64,000 nt of DNA, from NCBI RefSeq assembly GCF_030542965.1, contig NZ_JAUAOA010000002.1:285744-349743 (forward strand). The letters run 5' to 3'. The first letter of the stretch is position 1. The number at the start of each line of letters is the position of its first letter. Origin of the DNA: Azotosporobacter soli. Lineage in GTDB: Bacteria > Bacillota > Negativicutes > SG130. The position numbers and the translations under genes are program-made. This document shows positions 37,559-47,427 of this stretch, piece after piece. The notes beneath the pieces are model-generated. The model had not been told where the DNA came from and searched no databases. It worked only from the letters and a program-made list of their open reading frames with translations.

Positions 37559-38586
37559 GCTTCATCCCCCATTTCTTGTAGAAGCACAGCCGCTTTTTTT
37601 CGAATATCATGTTCTTTTGTCACACGAGCATATCCTTTTTCCACGTTGGCGGCAATCTTTTCTGGATGTTTCAAGTAATAATCGATTTTTTCAACCAGTT
37701 CTTCCGCATTTTGATAGGTCTCAACTTCTTCGCCACGCCGAATTACGTTTTCAAGCGTCAATTTATCGTCTACAAGTTGAAAACTTTTGGTTCCTATAAT
37801 TTCAAATATACGAGAATTCGGACCATTATGCTCTTCAATATGGATGTTAATGCAAATGCGTGAACGTCTGTAAATTTTCGCCACTTCATATGCAGAAATA
37901 TTATGATTTTGTACAAATTCTCCTAGCGGAGCATAGCGACGTTGAAATCGCTTTCTCTTCCAAAAATATCGTTCATCCCAGTAGCATCCATAGACCAGAA
38001 ACTTTAGCCTCTCTATCTTTGCATATTCTGCCACCTTCTGCAAAATTGTATTCCGCTTATTAGTTGAAGCCCCAATAAAACAAATATCAATGTCTTTTTC
38101 CGTAGGCTGTTCTTTGTAAATACGAGGATCAAAGCCGCCTGATAAATATTTTGCAAAAACATTACATTTTTCCTGCAAGTACGGAATATCGGCAGGTTCA
38201 AATGAATATACGCTATGATATAGCTTCAACTTTTCTTCATTCTCCGGCATCCTACGGATGCTGTCTATTAACCATAGTGTTAAATGAATTCCACGTTTTC
38301 TAGCATCCTCAATCACACGATACTCAATCCATGAACCATTCATTACAACCATGCGGTCTATATCGCCTCTACAAATCAGGTTCCTCAGTCGCTCATTCCA
38401 AGCCGCGTTATGATTTTCTTTTTCAGCAGTAAACCCCCACTTTAATTTTTTCTTTGCAATGTAACCACACGTTTGCTCATAACCAAGATAAGGTAGGCAT
38501 TCAACTTGATGCCCATGCTCACGAATTGCCCAAGCCACGCTCTCAGTATAGTCAAAAAAATCCGGACCTGTTAACAGCACCTTCAT
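37555..38586 (-). CDS. CgeB-family glycosyltransferase-like protein
   Basis: A 343-residue protein with a CgeB/DUF3880-like layout. The C-terminal half carries KDIDICFIGASTNKRNTILQ, SAYEVAKIYRRSRICINIHIEEHNGPNSRIFEIIGTKSFQLVD and ETYQNAEELVEKIDYYLKHPEKI, the standard signature of this GT-B group, including the NSR-FEI-G donor motif. It probably transfers a sugar in outer-core or O-unit assembly; specificity is unknown. GAGGGTG precedes the ATG. Confidence 0.8.
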   Translation of the reverse strand: MKVLLTGPDFFDYTESVAWAIREHGHQVECLPYLGYEQTCGYIAKKKLKWGFTAEKENHNAAWNERLRNLICRGDIDRMVVMNGSWIEYRVIEDARKRGIHLTLWLIDSIRRMPENEEKLKLYHSVYSFEPADIPYLQEKCNVFAKYLSGGFDPRIYKEQPTEKDIDICFIGASTNKRNTILQKVAEYAKIERLKFLVYGCYWDERYFWKRKRFQRRYAPLGEFVQNHNISAYEVAKIYRRSRICINIHIEEHNGPNSRIFEIIGTKSFQLVDDKLTLENVIRRGEEVETYQNAEELVEKIDYYLKHPEKIAANVEKGYARVTKEHDIRKKAAVLLQEMGDEA

Positions 38587-38674
38587 GGTATCACCCTCGC
38601 TTGCTGTACATTTTCTCTACTTCACCCAACCATAGCTCATCATTCCCTGGTACTCTTCGTATTTTTAGAACCTT

Positions 38675-39886
38675 TTACTCACAATATTTCTGATCTTCTT
38701 TTTCGTTCCCTAGCACGTAACCAGCTCCAACCGTAAACCAAAGGGTTTCCACAACCGTTCTTGTATCTTTAAAATCTCCCATTATTCCAATAAAAAGAAA
38801 GTTTGCCATCGAAAAGAACATTATTGCAGCACCAGCCCGCTGTTCATTGTTTTTTGCGCTTCGCCATCTTACACTTGCTACTACCAGTACCGACAACATA
38901 AGGGCCATATACGTACTAAAACCAATCGCTCCCGTCTCTGCTAGTAACTGCATATAGTTACTGTGCGCATTAGGTACCCTTTCTGTTTCCGCAGGATTAA
39001 TATACTTTTCCTTATAGTTCGTAAACCAATTTCCTTGTCCCAAACCAAACAATGGATAATCTTTAAACATATGCCACGAACTCTGCCATGCCAATACTCT
39101 ATTCGCATTTGGCCCAATATTAACATCAAAAATTGACACTAATCGATCTTTGACCACTGGAAAAGACGCCATAAAAACAGCCATAAAAACAGCCATTCCT
39201 AAAACAATCGAAAAAAATGCTTTTGTCCTTTTATGAAATCGAATCGCACTATAAAAAAATAAAAATAAAACCAACGTTAACCATACGCCTCGACTAAAAC
39301 TCATAAGGCATGCAATTAACGATAGAAATAAGGTCACTCCAATTAAGGCACGTTCCGTTTTTCTTTTATTATTCCAAAGCTCGCTCCACATTATTACACA
39401 TATTGGAATTACCATTAAAAGAAAAATTTGCATGAACCATCCTTCCCAATAGAAAAAACCAGATGGACGATACCCGAAGTTATTCGCAAGTATAAACTTA
39501 GTTGAAAATTGATATATATAGGTTACATCCGCAATTAACATTGCCGCCAGAAAAACCTTTAGCAAAGAATATATTCGCCCTTTGTTTTGTATCATCGTAA
39601 CCATAATAACAAATGGACTCATTTCAAAAATACGTTGCCAAGTTAAGTTTAACCCTTCTTTTATATTCGGATTTACTAAAACTGAAATTATTAAGGCAAC
39701 ACTGTAAACAGCCATTATTTTTATAATACCATTATTCTGTAACTTGTGTCTCATTGCAATCATAATCAAGAGCATCAAACAAGCCAATCGCAATGCATTA
39801 TCAGCAAAAGCAGTTGATGTGACCGGGACAAGTGCATATAACAGCATCGCCGCATAACTAATTGTGTATAACCATTTTTCGTTCAT
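38675..39886 (-). CDS. O-antigen ligase/polymerase family membrane protein (WaaL-like)
   Basis: A 403-residue protein with about ten hydrophobic segments and a large periplasmic loop (about residues 230-320) carrying WQSSWHMFKDYPLFGLGQGNWF and VPNAHSNYMQLLAETGAIGF. The H-S-N-Y-x-Q motif and G-x-G-x-x-x-F segment are characteristic of the Wzy_C/WaaL family. It would join the lipid-linked polysaccharide to the lipid-A core in the periplasm, or polymerise repeats. No separate Wzy was seen, so both roles are possible. Start ATG has a GAGAGAGAGAG site. Confidence 0.85.
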   Translation of the reverse strand: MNEKWLYTISYAAMLLYALVPVTSTAFADNALRLACLMLLIMIAMRHKLQNNGIIKIMAVYSVALIISVLVNPNIKEGLNLTWQRIFEMSPFVIMVTMIQNKGRIYSLLKVFLAAMLIADVTYIYQFSTKFILANNFGYRPSGFFYWEGWFMQIFLLMVIPICVIMWSELWNNKRKTERALIGVTLFLSLIACLMSFSRGVWLTLVLFLFFYSAIRFHKRTKAFFSIVLGMAVFMAVFMASFPVVKDRLVSIFDVNIGPNANRVLAWQSSWHMFKDYPLFGLGQGNWFTNYKEKYINPAETERVPNAHSNYMQLLAETGAIGFSTYMALMLSVLVVASVRWRSAKNNEQRAGAAIMFFSMANFLFIGIMGDFKDTRTVVETLWFTVGAGYVLGNEKEDQKYCE

Positions 39887-39975
39887 TCTCTCTCTCTCTC
39901 TTCTTTAACTAAATTGAGAAATTAAACATTATTGCTAAAAAAACATTTCTCTAGGCAATTTCAGCTAATACTTCT

Positions 39976-40875
39976 CTATTTTCGCTCAGAAAGCTTTTGT
40001 TGTTTCGCCATATATAAAGGGCCATACAAAATCCCCAAAGTCTGGCAAAGTCGCAGCAATCGCGTCACACTTTTCGTCGGTTGCAGCGTCAGTAAGGCTA
40101 ACAATAAAGAGAGTATTCCCGGAATCGGCTTCAGCAATCGCCGCCAAAACACAGTGGAGCCTTTGCGCACATATTCGGTAATTCCTTCAAAAAAATAACG
40201 CCGGATAAAGTACGCATACGACAACCGTTCCTTGGGAATGGAATGGTCCACGGCTGCATTCGGTGAATAGGCCGCCCGGTACCCCTTGGCATAAATCTGA
40301 AAAATAAAATCGCTGTCTTCCCCACCAAGCAATGATCCTTGACGTCGTCCCAGTTCGGTACGAAAATGGATGCCCTCCAACGCGCTTCGCCGGAACATCG
40401 AATTACCGGTTCCCATCGTTTCATTCAACGGAATCAGGCCAAACTTCTTATAGCGATCTTCATCCGGCACCACATTGATGTCATCGCGCAAGTAGCGAGG
40501 CAGCGGCACTTCATAGACCGGATAGACCGGCCCTGTCACCGCCGCCACATCCGGCGACAGCGCAAAGCCCTGCAGCATGCCTTGCACCCATTCCGCAATC
40601 ACCGTCTCATCGTCATCAACAAAGCCAACATACGTTCCCGTTGCGGCCTGCAAGCCGCAATTGCGCGCATGCGCAACGCCCGGTCGCAGTTCTTTTAAAT
40701 AACGCACCGGAAACTCACTCGCCACCTTTTCCGTCTCATCGGTTGAATTATTATCGACCACGATGATCTCAACCGGCGAATAGCGAAGTTGTTTCAGACT
40801 TTCCAGCGTCCGCTTCAGATGATCGCAGCGATTATAGGTGCAAACGATAATTGAAACAAGTTCTTTTTCTTCCAT
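39976..40875 (-). CDS. Glycosyltransferase family 2 (GT-A)
   Basis: A 299-residue GT2 protein with ELVSIIVCTYNRCDHLKRTLESL, EIIVVDNNSTDETE, the metal-binding D-D-D in YVGFVDDDETVI, and SLLGGEDSDFIFQIYAKGYRAAY as the acceptor-site segment. There is a hydrophobic stretch near the C-terminus (PIPGILSLLLALLTL), suggesting membrane association. It is the first gene of the GC-rich half; AAAGGAG precedes the start. It probably adds a hexose to the core, donor unknown. Confidence 0.9.
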   Translation of the reverse strand: MEEKELVSIIVCTYNRCDHLKRTLESLKQLRYSPVEIIVVDNNSTDETEKVASEFPVRYLKELRPGVAHARNCGLQAATGTYVGFVDDDETVIAEWVQGMLQGFALSPDVAAVTGPVYPVYEVPLPRYLRDDINVVPDEDRYKKFGLIPLNETMGTGNSMFRRSALEGIHFRTELGRRQGSLLGGEDSDFIFQIYAKGYRAAYSPNAAVDHSIPKERLSYAYFIRRYFFEGITEYVRKGSTVFWRRLLKPIPGILSLLLALLTLQPTKSVTRLLRLCQTLGILYGPLYMAKQQKLSERK

Positions 40876-40901
40876 ACGGCTCCTTTTCCTTCACCTTCGT
40901 A

Positions 40902-41942
40902 TTACCGCAGTCTCGCCAGCACCCGCTCAACTACCGACTCTACCGCAATTTGATCGACGCAGTACTGCATCGGGCAATCCTCCGGCGTCGTCACCGCCGG
41001 ACACTCTGGTAATCGAATCGTCAGGACATCGCCTGAGTCACTGCAGGGACGCCAACGATTAGCCGAAACGCAGCGGAACAGCCCGATGACCGGCGTCGGC
41101 TGCGTTGCCGCAATGTGCATCGCACCGGTATCAATCGTGATGAACAGATCGACGGCTTCAATCAGCGCAGCCAGTTCTTTCAGATTGGTCTGGCCACACA
41201 GGTTCTTTAGCGGCCGCTTCGCTTTATCTGCAATCTGTTCGGCATACGCCGCATCGGCCGGTGCGCCGACGATCACATAGTCCGCATCGATCATCGCATC
41301 GAGCTGTGCCAGCAGTTCACCCCAGTTTTCCTGCGGCCAGTCTTTCAGATAGTAGGTCCCTTTTACACATAGTGCAATCCGGAATGCCCCCTCGCGCCGC
41401 GCCGGCAATAACGCTTGGGCTCGTTCCCGGTGCGCTTCACTAAGTTTTCCTATCGAAGGCCTCGCCGAACCTTCGCAGTGAAAGTAGCCGCGAATCACAC
41501 TTTGAAACAACTCCGCCTGATGCGTTTTTAGAAAATCGTCCGGAACCTTCACCACATCCGTATATAGATGGCGAATAGAGCTCGGCTTGTTGTCGAACAA
41601 TCGGTCTGCGCCGACGCGAACCGGAATGCCGGCCAGCCAAGCCAAGAGCGCCGGACGCAGTTTTCGATCCAGCAAAATCGCCATGTCAAAGCGACGCTTA
41701 CGGATTTCTTTCACGAATTGCCACAATTTCTTTAATGAGCGCTCTTTGGGACGATTGGGCAGTACCAACACTTCCTTTAACAGCGGGTGATCTTCCAGAA
41801 TCGGCGCCACCGAATCTTTCACCAGCATTGTAATGCCAGCCGTCGGATACTGCTCTTTCAACAATGCGACGGCAGCCGTTGCCAACACGACATCGCCCAG
41901 GTTAACGGTACAGGAAATTAAGATGTTGGCGTTTTCTCGCAT
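40902..41942 (-). CDS. Heptosyltransferase-family (GT9) glycosyltransferase
   Basis: A 346-residue GT9 protein. NLGDVVLATAAVALLKEQYP is the N-terminal GD motif, LCVKGTYYLKDWPQENW the acceptor/donor cleft, and FITIDTGAMHIAATQPTPVIGLFRC the conserved DTG-x-x-H nucleotide-sugar region. The C-terminal half ends in a Cys pair (CPAVTTPEDCPMQYC). It overlaps gmhB by 25 bases, with a GAGGG site inside gmhB, so the two are coupled. It is probably an inner-core heptosyltransferase. Confidence 0.9.
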   Translation of the reverse strand: MRENANILISCTVNLGDVVLATAAVALLKEQYPTAGITMLVKDSVAPILEDHPLLKEVLVLPNRPKERSLKKLWQFVKEIRKRRFDMAILLDRKLRPALLAWLAGIPVRVGADRLFDNKPSSIRHLYTDVVKVPDDFLKTHQAELFQSVIRGYFHCEGSARPSIGKLSEAHRERAQALLPARREGAFRIALCVKGTYYLKDWPQENWGELLAQLDAMIDADYVIVGAPADAAYAEQIADKAKRPLKNLCGQTNLKELAALIEAVDLFITIDTGAMHIAATQPTPVIGLFRCVSANRWRPCSDSGDVLTIRLPECPAVTTPEDCPMQYCVDQIAVESVVERVLARLR

Positions 41943-42457
41943 ATGAACCCTCTTTCCTGCAAAAATTCGTACAAATCGCTTCCTTCAAAGAGCAGTCCTT
42001 TGATGCCTGCGGCTTGCGCCGCCTCGACATCGGACACCTTGTCACCGACCAGCAGTGACGCCTGCAGTTCTACAGGCCATTCGCCCAGTGCACGCCGAAT
42101 CATTCCTGGCAGCGGTTTACGGCATTCGCAGTCTAGCCGGTATACATCCAGTTTTGCCTTTGGATGATGCGGACAATAATAGAATGCGTCGATGTGGGCG
42201 CCGATTTTCTGCAGCTCTTCATTCATAAATTCATGCAAGCTCTGTACATCGCACTCCGTATAGTAGCCTCGCGCAACGCCGCTTTGGTTCGTCACAACGA
42301 AAACACGATAATCATGTTCGTTAAAGTAGCGAATCGCTTCACGGGCCCCGGCAATCCAAACCAGTTCATCCGGTTGATACAAATAACCTTTATCAACATT
42401 CAACACGCCATCCCGGTCAAAAAACACCGCCGGTTTTCTTGTCGCCAATTCATCCAC
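41918..42457 (-). CDS. gmhB: D-glycero-beta-D-manno-heptose 1,7-bisphosphate 7-phosphatase
   Basis: A 179-residue HAD phosphatase. The nucleophile motif DRDGVLN follows VFFD, motif II is VVTNQSGVARGYY, and the zinc site is formed by FYYCPHHP and LDCECRKPLPG, diagnostic of GmhB. Motif IV aspartates are in LLVGDKVSDVEAA. It removes the 7-phosphate in ADP-heptose synthesis. It lies among gmhA, hldA and hldD, so the full pathway is clustered. Length is normal. Confidence 0.94.
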   Translation of the reverse strand: MDELATRKPAVFFDRDGVLNVDKGYLYQPDELVWIAGAREAIRYFNEHDYRVFVVTNQSGVARGYYTECDVQSLHEFMNEELQKIGAHIDAFYYCPHHPKAKLDVYRLDCECRKPLPGMIRRALGEWPVELQASLLVGDKVSDVEAAQAAGIKGLLFEGSDLYEFLQERGFICEKTPTS

Positions 42458-42504
42458 CCCGTTTTCTCAAGCCCGTTTCTGCAAGCATCGCATCTAGGCT
42501 ACTG

Positions 42505-43467
42505 TTATAGAAGACCTCCCTGTTGTTTTAAACAATCGATGTATTCTGCAGCTGCCGTTTCCAGCGACGTGAAGCCGTCACGATATCCCGCCCGCAACAA
42601 ATTTCCCGCATCGGCTTGCGTATAGCTTTGGTATTTCCCTTTCAAATCATCCGGAAAAGGGATGTATTCAATCGTGCCTTTATCGCAGGCCTTCGCTACC
42701 GCATGAACCACATCATTGAACGAGCGCGCATGTCCGGTACCGCAGTTGAAGATTCCGCTTGTCGACAGATTCTCGAGAAAAAACAGATTCACATTCACAA
42801 CATCTTTCACATAAATGAAATCACGCCGCTGCTCGCCTGGCCCATAGCCTCCGTACTCGCCGAACAAGCGGGCGATGCCGGATTCGCTGATCTGATTGTA
42901 AAAATGAAACAGCGTCGATGCCATGCGCCCTTTGTGCACTTCGTTCGGACCGAATACGTTGAAATAGCGCAGACCGACGATCTGGCTCGTGGCCTGCGGC
43001 AATACGCGCCGCACATAACGGTCAAACTGCAGCTTGGAAAACGCATACACATTCAACGCCTTCTCGCATTCTTCCGTTTCGCAAAATCCGTTTTCTCCAT
43101 TGCCGTAGACCGAAGCCGATGAAGCATAAATGAACGGTATCTTACGATCAATCGCAAAATGCAGCAGCGTCTTGCTGTATTCATAGTTGTTTCTCATCAT
43201 GTAATTGCCGTCCGATTCGGTCGTCGCCGAACAGGCGCCATTATGGAAAATTCCTTCGATTCGCTCATGGCCGTATTCGCCGCTCTCCAGTCGCGTTAAA
43301 AAATCATCCTTGTGCAAAAAATCCCGGTAGCGCAAAGAGTTCAGATTTTTGAATTTCATGCTGGAACCGAGATTGTCCACGATCAAGATGTCGTCCTGTC
43401 CCCGCTCATTCAACCCTTTTACCAAATTGCTGCCGATAAACCCGGCGCCTCCCGTTACAATAAACAT
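42505..43467 (-). CDS. hldD: ADP-L-glycero-D-manno-heptose 6-epimerase
   Basis: A 320-residue short-chain dehydrogenase. The start [20 protein letters not shown] carries the cofactor-binding motif; IFHNGACSATTESDGNYMM, YASSASVYGNGE and NVYAFSKLQFDRYVR (catalytic Y-x-x-x-K) follow, then GLRYFNVFGPNEVHKGRMAST, a signature of HldD. It converts the D,D-heptose nucleotide to the L,D form used by heptosyltransferases. AGGAGG is seven to eight bases upstream. It is followed by gmhB and preceded by hldA. Confidence 0.95.
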   Translation of the reverse strand: MFIVTGGAGFIGSNLVKGLNERGQDDILIVDNLGSSMKFKNLNSLRYRDFLHKDDFLTRLESGEYGHERIEGIFHNGACSATTESDGNYMMRNNYEYSKTLLHFAIDRKIPFIYASSASVYGNGENGFCETEECEKALNVYAFSKLQFDRYVRRVLPQATSQIVGLRYFNVFGPNEVHKGRMASTLFHFYNQISESGIARLFGEYGGYGPGEQRRDFIYVKDVVNVNLFFLENLSTSGIFNCGTGHARSFNDVVHAVAKACDKGTIEYIPFPDDLKGKYQSYTQADAGNLLRAGYRDGFTSLETAAAEYIDCLKQQGGLL

Positions 43468-43509
43468 TGTGCAGCCTCCTGTCCATCTTTTTATACTTAA
43501 AAAACTGTT

Positions 43510-44514
43510 TTAAACAGTCTCACTCGGCGTTCGTTCCAGTGTATCCAGCAGTTCCTGCAAGCTTATCGCATAAGTGCCGACTTTCCCTACGACAACGCCA
43601 GCCGCAAGGTTGGCCAGATATGCAGCGTCCGAGGTGTTGGCTCCTGCTCCGATCGCCGCCGCCAATACCGCAATAACGGTATCACCCGCACCTGAAACAT
43701 CAAATACTTCCTGCGCATATGTCGGAATATGCACCGCTTTGCGCGACCCGATCAAGCTAAGACCTTTTTCCGAGCGTGTGACCAGAACATTGCTGATTTT
43801 GTATTTTCTGCGAATCCGCTGCGACGCATTGCGAATTTCTTCATCCTCATTCGCGACGCCTCCGCCAAGCGCTTCATTCAGTTCTTTCAGGTTCGGCGTA
43901 ATGTATGATGCCTGTTCGTATTTACGCCAATCCGTTCCTTTCGGATCAACGACGACCGGCACATTATGCCGATTGCAATGCGCAATGATCCGTTGACAGA
44001 TATCCGGTGTGCAGACGCCTTTCGCATAGTCTGACAGAATCACGCACTGCACCGTTTTCGGAACCAACTGTTCTACCTGGCGCACAATCGCCGCCGCAAC
44101 CGCACCGCTGGCAGCAGTCGTTTCCTCGAAATCAAGTCGCATCATTTGCTGGTGACCGCCGATGATTCGAAGCTTCGTCGTCGTGGGGCCGTCAATTTCC
44201 ACAAGTCCAGCCGCGTCAATGCCGCGTTCATCCAATAGGCCCTGCAGGTACTGGCGATGATGATCGCTCCCAACAACGCCACACAGATAGGTCGCACAGC
44301 CGAGACGAGCCAAGTTGTGTGCTACATTGGCCGCGCCGCCGAGCGTTCCCTTTTCGCGAATTACCCTTGTGACCGGTACCGGCGCTTCCGGTGAAATGCG
44401 CTTCACTTCACCAAAATAGTATTTATCCAACATCACATCGCCGACAACGAGGATGCCGGTTTCGTTCAACTTCGTTTCCGCAAAGGCTTGCAATTTTCGA
44501 TTTCGCTTCTGCAC
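43510..44514 (-). CDS. hldA: D-glycero-beta-D-manno-heptose-7-phosphate kinase
   Basis: A 334-residue PfkB-family kinase matching the N-terminal domain of E. coli HldE. It has VVGDVMLDKYYFGEVKRISPEAPVPV, GTLGGAANVAHNLARLG and the catalytic base region VFDVSGAGDTVIAVLAAAI. The adenylyltransferase domain is absent and is encoded separately at 52684-53157. A longer frame begins at 44532; GTG 44514 has GAGGAG seven bases upstream and avoids overlap with gmhA, so I prefer it. A second, diverged paralogue is at 53194-54192. Confidence 0.92.
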   Translation of the reverse strand: MQKRNRKLQAFAETKLNETGILVVGDVMLDKYYFGEVKRISPEAPVPVTRVIREKGTLGGAANVAHNLARLGCATYLCGVVGSDHHRQYLQGLLDERGIDAAGLVEIDGPTTTKLRIIGGHQQMMRLDFEETTAASGAVAAAIVRQVEQLVPKTVQCVILSDYAKGVCTPDICQRIIAHCNRHNVPVVVDPKGTDWRKYEQASYITPNLKELNEALGGGVANEDEEIRNASQRIRRKYKISNVLVTRSEKGLSLIGSRKAVHIPTYAQEVFDVSGAGDTVIAVLAAAIGAGANTSDAAYLANLAAGVVVGKVGTYAISLQELLDTLERTPSETV

Positions 44515-44518
44515 GATT

Positions 44519-45076
44519 TCACTCCTCATCACAAAGCTGGCACAGCAAATGTCCGACTAGAATATGGCCCTCTTGTACCCTTGCCGTTGTAGCCGCTTCG
44601 ACAACCAGACAAACATCCGCCGCCCCATTCAGCTTACCGCCCGTTCCGCCGCTAAAGCCAACCGTTATCATTCCCTGTTTCTTCGCTTCAGCCATGGCAG
44701 CCAGTACGTTCGGACTATTACCGGAAGTACTGATGCCGACAAGCACATCCCCTGGCCTGCCAAGGGCCTCGACCTGGCGGGAGAATACACGATCAAAACC
44801 ATAATCATTTCCTACCGCCGTAAGAATAGACGTATCTGTCGTTAGTGCAATCCCCGGCAACCCCTTCCGTTCTTTGACAAAACGTCCGACCAGCTCCGCC
44901 GCCAGATGCTGGCAGTCCGCTGCGCTGCCGCCATTACCGCAAAACAAGATCTTATTGCCGTTTTTTAGGGCAACGCGCCAAACTTGAGCAATCTGAAGAA
45001 TCAGATCGCTTTGTCTGCGCAACCGGTCAATGGTTTGCTGATGTTCATCAAACGCTGCGTCTAACAAATTTTTCAT
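44519..45076 (-). CDS. gmhA: Sedoheptulose-7-phosphate isomerase
   Basis: A 185-residue SIS-domain protein. [24 protein letters not shown] and [24 protein letters not shown] are the two SIS phosphate-sugar segments, and the [14 protein letters not shown] end is typical of GmhA (His/Gln active site). It makes D-glycero-D-manno-heptose 7-phosphate, the first step of heptose synthesis. It is directly followed by hldA. Length and motifs are standard. Confidence 0.95.
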   Translation of the reverse strand: MKNLLDAAFDEHQQTIDRLRRQSDLILQIAQVWRVALKNGNKILFCGNGGSAADCQHLAAELVGRFVKERKGLPGIALTTDTSILTAVGNDYGFDRVFSRQVEALGRPGDVLVGISTSGNSPNVLAAMAEAKKQGMITVGFSGGTGGKLNGAADVCLVVEAATTARVQEGHILVGHLLCQLCDEE

Positions 45077-45102
45077 AATAACGCCTTTACCTTTCTTATC
45101 AT

Positions 45103-46203
45103 TTACATCCTGCCAATTATCGCTTTCCCAAATCGGATCGCCGGCAGTTCAATCATATAGTAACTCAGCGATGCCACAAGCAAAGAGACGACGATTACCA
45201 GCAAGGCAATCCCGTTCATCGCTATCGTTTCGTGAAAAGCATGCAATAAACAAATTAGAATCGGCATATGAACCAAATACAATGAATAGGATATTTTTCC
45301 CAAAAACTCAACCGGTCTCATATGCAATATCCGCTTCGCCGTATTCGATGAAAGCGCGACAATGATAAAAATGATGATGCCTACCGCGGCAATGTACTCT
45401 CTTGCTCCAATGGCCCGAGCCGATTCAAACGCTCCATATGCACTCCACCGGATCGTATAGAGAAAAGTCGCTACAGCAAAAAGCATGATCTTCACGCTTC
45501 TCCTTTGTGTGCAAAACCTATTCACAATCTCAGCCTGATTTTTTGCCAAGGCCGCTCCGATCAAAAACATCGCTGCATAATGAAAGGTCGCACTGCCATG
45601 CGCAATCAACCCACAGTGCAGGGAGGAAAGAAAGACACAAAGCAACGCTACAATTTTCCAGTTATAACGCAGGACAAATACAGCCAAAAGCGGGAAGAGA
45701 ATGGAAATCCTCATTTCATCCACCAAAGACCAGATGACCGGATTCAGTGCGTTCGTATCAAAACTCCCAACTAAACTAGAATGACTCGCTATCGTTTTCC
45801 AGGAATAAGGCCTTGACCACAATTCATTGAACCAATAGCTCAATTCCGGAATCTTTTCACTATCCGAAAGGGATCGAAGAAGATACGCGAACAGCAATGT
45901 CGCCAGATACGGCAGATAAATTCGGCAGATCCGTTTTATCAAATACTTTTTATAGGGCAGCTGACGCTCATTGCGATACGGCAGATACAATACGAAGCCA
46001 CTCAAAATAAAAAAGAACAGTACCGCCTCCTGTCCTACCCAAAACAGATGCAGCGGCGAATATTTCAGCCAATTAAGGATCGTAAGATATCCCTGATCGT
46101 ATGTATTCTGATAAAAAGCCGGATAGACTATCAATACATGCGACAGCATCACCGAAAATGCCGCAATCCCTCTTAACGAATCCAATTCTATGTAACGATT
46201 CAT
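45103..46203 (-). CDS. Acyltransferase family 3 membrane protein (OafA/NodX-like)
   Basis: A 366-residue membrane protein with about ten hydrophobic segments. The family signature begins at the N-terminus: [18 protein letters not shown] with R11 and H22, then [19 protein letters not shown]. Such proteins transfer acyl groups, usually acetyl, onto sugars at the outer side of the membrane. It sits inside the core block between gmhA and a GT9 gene, so it probably acylates a core or O-antigen sugar. It is independent of the MBOAT/SGNH module at 3.6-6.2 kb. Confidence 0.88.
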   Translation of the reverse strand: MNRYIELDSLRGIAAFSVMLSHVLIVYPAFYQNTYDQGYLTILNWLKYSPLHLFWVGQEAVLFFFILSGFVLYLPYRNERQLPYKKYLIKRICRIYLPYLATLLFAYLLRSLSDSEKIPELSYWFNELWSRPYSWKTIASHSSLVGSFDTNALNPVIWSLVDEMRISILFPLLAVFVLRYNWKIVALLCVFLSSLHCGLIAHGSATFHYAAMFLIGAALAKNQAEIVNRFCTQRRSVKIMLFAVATFLYTIRWSAYGAFESARAIGAREYIAAVGIIIFIIVALSSNTAKRILHMRPVEFLGKISYSLYLVHMPILICLLHAFHETIAMNGIALLVIVVSLLVASLSYYMIELPAIRFGKAIIGRM

Positions 46204-46276
46204 TCAACCCATCCTTTTACTTGCCTCAATCAGTGTCTCTGCTATGATGTGCGTTCATTTTTAAAAAGCATTCCTT

Positions 46277-47389
46277 CTAATGGCCTATTGGAGATATAAG
46301 CTCTTCCGCTTTGCGAAACATTTTGTCGTTCGGTTCAATATACATCCCTTTTCCATACGTTCGCGGTTGCTCTAACTGTTCCAACGTATATGTAAGCATC
46401 AATTCAACGCTGATTCCACGCATGCATTCGTGATCGGTCGGACATTGGTGCAGGCCGCACGGATGGCAGTGCATATCGCTTTTGATGTTGACGCTGGTGT
46501 CGTTGTAGGGATAGAAACCCGGTACCGGCGACGGACCGAACATCGTGACGATGCGTACCTTCATCGCGACCGCCACATGCATCGGGCCGGAATCATTCGT
46601 GACCAGCACATTGCATTTTTTCAGCAGCGCCGCCAGTTCCATCAGTGACATCTTCCCGGTCAGCGTCTTGCACTGCGGATGCTCGCGCCGTTTCATCTGC
46701 GCCTGCACCTCTTCGACCATTTCCACATCCATCGGACCGCCGAAAAACACGACACCATAGCCCAGTTCCAACAGACGATCCGCCAACTCGGCATAATACT
46801 CGCCGCGCCAACGCTTCGTCGGCCAGCTGGCTCCGACATTCAAACCAACAATCTTTCTTGCGCCGCCATCTTGAAATGCCGTACGCCACAATCGATCCGC
46901 CCTTTCTTCTGATTCGGAATCAATCACCATCTCCAGCCCCTGATCACGGCATTCTTCCATCCCCAGGTGTTCACGCAGCACGTCGTAATGCGAATCGACT
47001 TGATGTTTGATCGCCTTACGATTCTTCATCATCCGGTCGAAGAAAAAGTGCGGCCCCCAGGTCGAATAACCGACAATTTTCTTGGCACCGCTGAACGCCG
47101 CAGCAAACGATGCCCGTTCATTCTGGTGCAAATTGATTGCAATATCGAATCGTTTCGCACGCAATTCGCATACCGCCCGCCAATAATTGCCAAGCTTGTT
47201 CTGCTCGCCTTTCTTATCCCAGGCGATCAGTTCGTCGATGCAAGGGTTCAGCCGTACCAAATCCGCCAGCTTCGCATCGGCCAGCAGTGCGATATATGCT
47301 TCAGGGTAATTGTTACGCAATGCGCGCAGCACCGGCGTCACCAAAAGCAGATCTCCGATATGCATCAGATTGATGACTAAAATCTTCAA
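46277..47389 (-). CDS. Heptosyltransferase-family (GT9) glycosyltransferase
   Basis: A 370-residue GT9 enzyme. ILVINLMHIGDLLLVTPVLRAL is the N-terminal GD motif, VGLNVGASWPTKRWRGEYYAELADRL the central segment, and VLVTNDSGPMHVAVAMKVRIVTMFGPS the donor-binding region. CHPCGLHQCPTDHEC is a cysteine-rich tail shared with other GT9 enzymes of this locus. The start is TTG 47389 with a weak GGAAGTGA site; no better ATG is available. Probably a core heptosyltransferase (WaaQ/WaaF-like), exact linkage unknown. Confidence 0.88.
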   Translation of the reverse strand: MKILVINLMHIGDLLLVTPVLRALRNNYPEAYIALLADAKLADLVRLNPCIDELIAWDKKGEQNKLGNYWRAVCELRAKRFDIAINLHQNERASFAAAFSGAKKIVGYSTWGPHFFFDRMMKNRKAIKHQVDSHYDVLREHLGMEECRDQGLEMVIDSESEERADRLWRTAFQDGGARKIVGLNVGASWPTKRWRGEYYAELADRLLELGYGVVFFGGPMDVEMVEEVQAQMKRREHPQCKTLTGKMSLMELAALLKKCNVLVTNDSGPMHVAVAMKVRIVTMFGPSPVPGFYPYNDTSVNIKSDMHCHPCGLHQCPTDHECMRGISVELMLTYTLEQLEQPRTYGKGMYIEPNDKMFRKAEELISPIGH

Positions 47390-47427
47390 CCTTCATTCAC
47401 TTCCTTACGCTCGAGTCAAAACGTATA

